Shown one piece after another: positions 63,401 to 64,000 of a stretch of DNA of 64,000 nucleotides (its first letter is position 1; the number at the start of each line of letters is the position of its first letter). Both the position numbers and the translations under genes were made by a program. The notes under the pieces were generated by a model. The model ran no database searches. It was given only the letters and a program-made list of their open reading frames with translations, and was not told where the DNA came from. The stretch spans positions 12,510,487-12,574,486 of the forward strand of contig CM036622.1 in NCBI GenBank assembly GCA_020746105.1, in the 5' to 3' direction. This DNA comes from Trogon surrucura (lineage: Eukaryota; Chordata; Aves; Trogoniformes; Trogonidae).

Positions 63401-63633
63401 CACACACACAACCTCAATAGGTTAAACAAAATGTTGCAGAAATGTTCTGCAGTTCCAAATGTCTGGAGTACTTTCACTTTGTAAAAAACCAAACAAAGAA
63501 CAGAAGGTAACTTGAGATGTCATATTTTAACACAAAGCATTCAAAAACAGAAGCAGGCATACCTCACTACAAGATGCCACAGCCCTGTGTAAAGGAGTCA
63601 ACCATTTGCTGTCTTTGGCATTAACTCTAGCTC
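15126..63633 (-). CDS. ANKRD28: ANKRD28, ankyrin-repeat regulatory subunit of PP6 (25 exons, N-terminus outside window)
   Basis: ANKRD28 is the ankyrin-repeat scaffold of protein phosphatase 6 holoenzymes (with PP6C and SAPS subunits), mainly cytosolic. Twenty-five coding exons can be assembled on the - strand: 63563-63633, 59020-59220, 58298-58385, 53447-53589, 52182-52394, 45690-45768, 45146-45260, 44642-44724, 41990-42053, 40650-40718, 38933-39073, 34893-35004, 34210-34236, 33320-33394, 31886-32087, 30400-30487, 29840-29957, 29019-29238, 27554-27641, 27374-27457, 26713-26858, 26451-26533, 26225-26307, 21176-21267 and 15126-15412. Every junction is GT-AG and phase-consistent, totalling 2972 nt, or 989 codons plus stop. 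Near-continuous 33-residue ankyrin repeats (TPLHxAA motifs) end in a non-repeat tail, [11 protein letters not shown]. Mammalian ANKRD28 is about 1050 residues, so roughly 60 N-terminal residues lie beyond 64000. Paralogues ANKRD44 and ANKRD52 are the alternatives. The segment [19 protein letters not shown], the acidic C-terminus and the BTD neighbour favour ANKRD28. Confidence 0.96.
15520..16031. mobile_element. Solo LTR of an endogenous retrovirus, 5-bp target duplication
   Basis: A 512-bp block starts TGTGGCAGG and ends CTCCTCACA, flanked by CTTAG at 15515-15519 and again at 16032-16036. The TG...CA termini plus a 5-bp direct repeat are the marks of an LTR left by recombination between two LTRs. 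A 5-bp duplication is typical of ERVL-type elements. A TTTAAAA box at about 15717 suggests + orientation, but no AATAAA was seen, so the strand is left open. No coding capacity. Confidence 0.8.
18522..18676 (+). mobile_element. CR1 LINE 3'-end fragment
   Basis: Reads GGTTGTGGAGTCTC, CTGGAGACGTTCAAAACTCG, then GGGCTGGACTGGATGATC, GAGGTCCCTTCCAACC and a degenerate ATTCTGTGATTC tail. About 155 bp, 5'-truncated, antisense to ANKRD28. Confidence 0.92.
21176..21267 (-). CDS. ANKRD28: ANKRD28 exon 24 in window
   Basis: Encodes [20 protein letters not shown] then [10 protein letters not shown] with Gly split G|GT, the last complete ankyrin unit. Acceptor TCTTCACAG, donor GTAAGT. Confidence 0.96.
22263..22268. 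repeat. 5' target-site duplication GACATT
   Basis: GACATT directly precedes the TG of the left LTR and recurs at 24971-24976 directly after the CA of the right LTR. A 6-bp duplication is usual for ERVK/alpharetrovirus-like integrases. Confidence 0.92.
22269..23454 (+). repeat. 5' LTR
   Basis: TATA-like TATTTAAG at 22458-22465 and AATAAA at 23264-23269 imply a short U3 (about 200 bp), an unusually long R region (about 800 bp), then U5. An 11-bp perfect hairpin lies at 22897-22925. The LTR is much more GC-rich than the surrounding intron. Confidence 0.92.
23463..23480 (+). other. Candidate primer-binding site
   Basis: TGGTGGCCCGTACGGGGA begins with the TGG that pairs with tRNA CCA ends and lies 8 nt after the 5' LTR. 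I cannot assign the tRNA with confidence; the CGGGGAAT-AACC context resembles the T-arm complement of several tRNAs. Confidence 0.55.
23769..23785 (+). other. Candidate polypurine tract
   Basis: AGAGGCGAGGGGTGGAA abuts the TG of the 3' LTR, the expected place for the plus-strand primer. It is interrupted by one C and one T. Confidence 0.65.
23786..24970 (+). repeat. 3' LTR
   Basis: Nearly identical to the 5' LTR, offset by 1517 bp. AATAAA at 24780-24785; hairpin at 24414-24442. Followed at once by the GACATT target duplication. Confidence 0.92.
24971..24976. repeat. 3' target-site duplication GACATT
   Basis: Matches 22263-22268. Removing the element restores a continuous AT-rich intron sequence (GTAGGACATTGTTTACAC). 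Confidence 0.92.
26225..26307 (-). CDS. ANKRD28: ANKRD28 exon 23 in window
   Basis: Encodes [20 protein letters not shown] then ATNAALQ with Thr split AC|A. Acceptor GTATTAAG, donor GTATGT; 143 bp separate it from exon 22. Confidence 0.95.
26451..26533 (-). CDS. ANKRD28: ANKRD28 exon 22 in window
   Basis: Encodes [20 protein letters not shown] then LHLACSK. Acceptor TTTCCCCAG, donor GTGTGT. Confidence 0.96.
26713..26858 (-). CDS. ANKRD28: ANKRD28 exon 21 in window
   Basis: Encodes [48 protein letters not shown] with Glu split G|AG. Acceptor GTTGTAG, donor GTAAAG. Confidence 0.96.
26859..27373 (-). other. ANKRD28 intron between exons 20 and 21
   Basis: 515-bp GT-AG intron; nothing further recognised. 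Confidence 0.85.
27374..27457 (-). CDS. ANKRD28: ANKRD28 exon 20 in window
   Basis: Encodes [20 protein letters not shown] then NSTDSKG with Arg split AG|G. Acceptor TTATAG, donor GTAAGA; the intron to exon 19 is only 96 bp. Confidence 0.96.
27554..27641 (-). CDS. ANKRD28: ANKRD28 exon 19 in window
   Basis: Encodes [20 protein letters not shown] then SFSPLHCA with Val split GT|G. Acceptor GCTTTAG, donor GTAAGG. Confidence 0.96.
27642..29018 (-). other. ANKRD28 intron between exons 18 and 19
   Basis: 1.38-kb GT-AG intron; AT-rich, nothing further recognised. Confidence 0.85.
29019..29238 (-). CDS. ANKRD28: ANKRD28 exon 18 in window
   Basis: Largest internal exon (220 nt), encoding [40 protein letters not shown] and [11 protein letters not shown] plus one base of Gly. 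Acceptor CTCTCTCAG, donor GTAAAA. Confidence 0.96.
29239..29839 (-). other. ANKRD28 intron between exons 17 and 18
   Basis: 601-bp GT-AG intron; nothing further recognised. Confidence 0.85.
29840..29957 (-). CDS. ANKRD28: ANKRD28 exon 17 in window
   Basis: Encodes [39 protein letters not shown]. Acceptor CTCCCTAG, donor GTAAGA. Confidence 0.96.
29958..30399 (-). other. ANKRD28 intron between exons 16 and 17
   Basis: 442-bp GT-AG intron; nothing further recognised. Confidence 0.85.
30400..30487 (-). CDS. ANKRD28: ANKRD28 exon 16 in window
   Basis: Encodes [20 protein letters not shown] then VDIQDGNG with Gln split CA|G. Acceptor TTTTACAG, donor GTGAGT. Confidence 0.96.
30488..31885 (-). other. 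ANKRD28 intron between exons 15 and 16
   Basis: 1.4-kb GT-AG intron. A short GC-richer, CpG-containing patch lies at about 31600-31700; its role is unknown. Confidence 0.8.
31886..32087 (-). CDS. ANKRD28: ANKRD28 exon 15 in window
   Basis: Encodes [20 protein letters not shown], then [20 protein letters not shown] and KRTPIHAA. Acceptor CTTGTAG, donor GTACGT. Confidence 0.96.
32088..33319 (-). other. ANKRD28 intron between exons 14 and 15
   Basis: 1.23-kb GT-AG intron; nothing further recognised. Confidence 0.85.
33320..33394 (-). CDS. ANKRD28: ANKRD28 exon 14 in window
   Basis: Exactly 25 codons, [20 protein letters not shown] then PLHLA. Acceptor GCTAAG, donor GTAAGT. Its non-repeat linker [10 protein letters not shown] distinguishes it from a standard ankyrin unit. 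Confidence 0.95.
33395..34892 (-). other. Two ANKRD28 introns flanking the microexon
   Basis: Introns of 815 bp (33395-34209) and 656 bp (34237-34892) on either side of exon 13. No repeat recognised in either. Confidence 0.85.
34210..34236 (-). CDS. ANKRD28: ANKRD28 exon 13 in window, 27-nt microexon
   Basis: Nine in-frame codons, IASETPLDV, between acceptor AATTGCAG and donor GTAAGT. It joins exon 12 (LCLEL) to exon 14 (LMETSG) without changing frame, so skipping it would be silent for the reading frame. Confidence 0.93.
34893..35004 (-). CDS. ANKRD28: ANKRD28 exon 12 in window
   Basis: Encodes [20 protein letters not shown] then [17 protein letters not shown]. Acceptor AAATAG, donor GTAAGA. 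Confidence 0.96.
35005..38932 (-). other. ANKRD28 intron between exons 11 and 12
   Basis: 3.93-kb GT-AG intron with a CR1 tail at 36403-36517; the rest shows nothing recognisable. Confidence 0.85.
36403..36517 (+). mobile_element. CR1 LINE 3'-end fragment
   Basis: Reads CCTGGATGCGTTCC, GGTGATCCTGCTCTGGCACG, GGGCTGGACCAGATGATC, GAGGTCCCTTCCAACTCC and ATTCTGTGATT. Closely similar to the copy at 18522-18676, so probably the same subfamily. Antisense to ANKRD28. Confidence 0.92.
38933..39073 (-). CDS. ANKRD28: ANKRD28 exon 11 in window
   Basis: Encodes [46 protein letters not shown] with Lys split AA|G. Acceptor ACTAAAG, rather weak in pyrimidines; donor GTAAGT. Confidence 0.95.
39074..41989 (-). 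other. ANKRD28 introns around exon 10
   Basis: Introns 39074-40649 and 40719-41989, both GT-AG and AT-rich; nothing further recognised. Confidence 0.85.
40650..40718 (-). CDS. ANKRD28: ANKRD28 exon 10 in window
   Basis: 69-nt exon encoding [20 protein letters not shown] then FG, with an Arg codon split to the next exon. Acceptor TTGTTAG, donor GTAAGA. Confidence 0.95.
41990..42053 (-). CDS. ANKRD28: ANKRD28 exon 9 in window
   Basis: Short 64-nt exon encoding [20 protein letters not shown]. Acceptor TTTGCAG, donor GTATGT; split Gly codons at both ends. Confidence 0.95.
42054..44641 (-). other. ANKRD28 intron between exons 8 and 9
   Basis: 2.59-kb GT-AG intron with a CR1 tail at 43124-43285; nothing else recognised. 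Confidence 0.85.
43124..43285 (+). mobile_element. CR1 LINE 3'-end fragment
   Basis: Reads GGCTGCCCAGGGAGGGGCTT, GAGTCACCGTCCTTGGAGGT, then GGCTGGACTCGATGACCTAG and a degraded ATTCTAATGATTCTA tail. Antisense to ANKRD28, about 162 bp. Confidence 0.92.
44642..44724 (-). CDS. ANKRD28: ANKRD28 exon 8 in window
   Basis: Encodes [20 protein letters not shown] then CRKLLSS plus one base of Gly. Acceptor TCTTAG, donor GTAGGA. The frame is fixed by the neighbouring exons; the other frames hit stops. Confidence 0.95.
44725..45145 (-). other. ANKRD28 intron between exons 7 and 8
   Basis: 421-bp GT-AG intron; nothing further recognised. Confidence 0.85.
45146..45260 (-). CDS. ANKRD28: ANKRD28 exon 7 in window
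   Basis: Encodes [20 protein letters not shown] through LITSGADTA with Lys split at the junction (AA|G). Acceptor ATTACAG, donor GTAGGT. Confidence 0.96.
45261..45689 (-). other. ANKRD28 intron between exons 6 and 7
   Basis: 429-bp GT-AG intron; nothing further recognised. Confidence 0.85.
45690..45768 (-). CDS. ANKRD28: ANKRD28 exon 6 in window
   Basis: 26 codons plus one base, [20 protein letters not shown] then QTIIQN. Acceptor TTTTCTAG, donor GTAAAA. A decayed partial duplicate of this exon lies about 1 kb upstream in the preceding intron (46774-46829). Confidence 0.95.
45837..45888. repeat. Purine-rich low-complexity tract
   Basis: Repeated GGAAAA/GGGAAA units on + (pyrimidine-rich in the ANKRD28 transcript), about 70 nt upstream of exon 6 in the transcript sense. 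Confidence 0.8.
46053..46121. repeat. (CTCA)n tetranucleotide microsatellite
   Basis: About 17 uninterrupted CTCA units. Read in one frame it gives an artificial Ser-Leu-Thr-His peptide, which is not a gene. Confidence 0.97.
46774..46829 (-). pseudogene. Decayed partial copy of ANKRD28 exon 6
   Basis: On the - strand this stretch reads AGTAAAGATGGGAAGACAC then TTTTGCAC-GACAGCGATTTG, aligning with the start of exon 6 (AGTAAAGATGGGAAAACGCC, TTTGCACATGACAGCGATTC) with a 2-nt deletion and a handful of substitutions. An AG directly precedes it as in the true exon, but the pyrimidine tract is gone and the frame breaks. Interpreted as an old intragenic duplication, no longer an exon. Confidence 0.65.
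52182..52394 (-). CDS. ANKRD28: ANKRD28 exon 5 in window
   Basis: 71 codons in phase 0, beginning exactly with an in-frame [23 protein letters not shown], continuing [20 protein letters not shown] and ending GADVNMK|GTAAGT. The initial Met makes it a possible start for a shorter isoform (see findings). Confidence 0.96.
52395..53446 (-). other. ANKRD28 intron between exons 4 and 5
   Basis: 1.05-kb GT-AG intron. It holds a small CpG-rich patch at 52590-52652; the rest is unremarkable. Confidence 0.85.
52590..52652 (-). promoter_or_regulatory. Candidate internal promoter-like CpG patch
   Basis: About ten CpGs in 63 bp, in otherwise CpG-poor intron. On the - strand, the patch reads CGCGCCGGAAACGGGCGTGG then AGACAATTGG, containing an ETS core (CCGGAA), a KLF/SP-type GGGCGTGG and an ATTGG (inverted CCAAT) box. 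It lies about 200 bp upstream of exon 5, which starts with an in-frame ATG. Promoter activity is inference only. Confidence 0.3.
53447..53589 (-). CDS. ANKRD28: ANKRD28 exon 4 in window
   Basis: Encodes [20 protein letters not shown], then [11 protein letters not shown] and ending [11 protein letters not shown]. Acceptor TTTTAG, donor GTAAGG, ends in phase 0. Confidence 0.96.
53590..58297 (-). other. ANKRD28 intron between exons 3 and 4
   Basis: 4.71-kb GT-AG intron. A GC-rich stretch lies at about 54300-54490; no repeat family or exon was recognised in it or elsewhere. Confidence 0.85.
58298..58385 (-). CDS. ANKRD28: ANKRD28 exon 3 in window
   Basis: Encodes [20 protein letters not shown] then RAIHWAAYM; acceptor CTCAG, donor GTATGT. 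It ends with the first base of a Gly codon completed by the next exon. Confidence 0.96.
58386..59019 (-). other. ANKRD28 intron between exons 2 and 3
   Basis: 634-bp GT-AG intron; nothing further recognised. Confidence 0.85.
59020..59220 (-). CDS. ANKRD28: ANKRD28 exon 2 in window
   Basis: 67 codons in phase 0, starting [20 protein letters not shown] and ending [14 protein letters not shown]. Contains two ankyrin units ([23 protein letters not shown]). Confidence 0.96.
59893..61256 (+). mobile_element. CR1 LINE, 5'-truncated, reverse-transcriptase remnant
   Basis: A 1.36-kb non-LTR retrotransposon fragment. In shifting frames it encodes recognisable CR1 ORF2 pieces: [53 protein letters not shown] and an [13 protein letters not shown] active-site motif (near 60370-60400) in another frame. 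Later comes the C-terminal stretch ending in the CR1 3' tail with ATTCTGTGATTCTGTG at 61241-61256. Several frameshifts separate these pieces, so it is inactive. It is GC-rich relative to the intron and antisense to ANKRD28. Confidence 0.95.
63066..63092. repeat. T12A15 homopolymer tract
   Basis: Twelve T followed by fifteen A, a self-complementary low-complexity stretch. Confidence 0.9.
63363..63412. repeat. Interrupted (CA)n repeat
   Basis: ATATACACACACACACA with interruptions (ACATACATATGCG) and a second CA run. A similar AC/AT-rich stretch closes the window at 63960-64000. Confidence 0.9.
63563..63633 (-). CDS. ANKRD28: ANKRD28 exon 1 in window (internal exon of the gene)
   Basis: Encodes [20 protein letters not shown] then CSE, one ankyrin unit. 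Acceptor TTACAG, donor GAG|GTATGC. It begins with the last two bases of a Gly codon, so at least one further exon exists to the right. Confidence 0.95.
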
Positions 63634-64000
63634 CTGTAACAAAAAAATAAGAATAACATACATTTATAACGTATTTATGGAAAGACTTAAGTAATTACAA
63701 GTACAGAGACAGAACTATCAGAACTTATTCTAGGCTCATTAGTACAGCATGATGACAATAAGGGAAAGGAATCCTTTCTCCAGCTGAAGTCCATCTTCAG
63801 AGGAAATTCTATAATTCCTTAATAATAAAAGGAAAAAAGAATTTTGGCATTTTTTTTTTTCCCTGAAGGCAGCAACTGAACTACATTCTAACTTCCAGTG
63901 AACTTCAACAAACAAAAAACCTTAATGATTAAGCTTAATGATTTCATTTCTTACTGATATACATACACACACGTGTATACACACACACATATATAATATA
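63634..64000 (-). other. Start of a further ANKRD28 intron
   Basis: Intron sequence upstream of the first exon in the window, truncated by the window edge. It ends in an alternating AC/AT low-complexity tract; no exon seen. Confidence 0.8.

Larger units (their letters stand above)
59221..63562 (-). other. ANKRD28 intron between exons 1 and 2 in window
   Basis: 4.34-kb GT-AG intron. Contains a 1.36-kb CR1 (59893-61256), a T/G-rich low-complexity stretch (61857-61907), a T12A15 tract (63066-63092) and a (CA)n-like repeat (63363-63412). Confidence 0.85.

Noticed and set aside
15126..63633. ANKRD44 or ANKRD52 rather than ANKRD28
   Set aside because: The linker [19 protein letters not shown], the [11 protein letters not shown] tail and the BTD neighbour fit ANKRD28; paralogues were judged from memory only.

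Overview
This is eukaryotic nuclear DNA from a bird. It is AT-rich and intron-dense, with GT-AG introns, several CR1 LINE fragments ending in the avian ATTCTRTG-type 3' tail, and LTR elements of endogenous-retrovirus type. There are no bacterial operons, CRISPR arrays or rRNA genes, and I recognised no tRNA gene. The species cannot be fixed from the sequence; a nearly intact, very young LTR element would fit many birds.

Two host genes face each other tail to tail. On the + strand, positions 1231-5686 hold three coding exons of BTD (biotinidase, nitrilase superfamily). They include a signal peptide, the Glu-Lys-Cys catalytic residues and a stop codon at 5684-5686. On the - strand, positions 63633 down to 15126 hold 25 consecutive coding exons of ANKRD28, the ankyrin-repeat regulatory subunit of protein phosphatase 6. 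They run from an internal exon near the right edge to the true C-terminus, about 989 codons plus stop. The first exons lie beyond position 64000. All 25 exons join in phase and all splice sites are GT-AG. The BTD-ANKRD28 neighbourhood matches the order known in vertebrates. The genes are not functionally linked: one recycles biotin in the secretory or extracellular space, the other scaffolds a cytosolic phosphatase.

Layout: 1-1230 BTD upstream sequence or intron; 1231-5686 BTD; 5687-15125 the two 3' UTRs and the convergent intergenic spacer; 15126-64000 ANKRD28 exons and introns. ANKRD28 introns hold a solo LTR with 5-bp target duplication (15520-16031), a complete miniature LTR retrotransposon with two nearly identical 1.19-kb LTRs and 6-bp target duplication (22269-24970), four CR1 pieces including a 1.36-kb one with reverse-transcriptase remnants (59893-61256), and a (CTCA)n microsatellite. 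All the oriented elements lie antisense to ANKRD28.

The most unusual items are the young non-autonomous LTR element, a decayed second copy of ANKRD28 exon 6 inside the preceding intron, a 27-nt microexon, and a CpG-rich patch with promoter-like motifs just upstream of an exon that begins with an in-frame ATG. I found no wholly new gene system.
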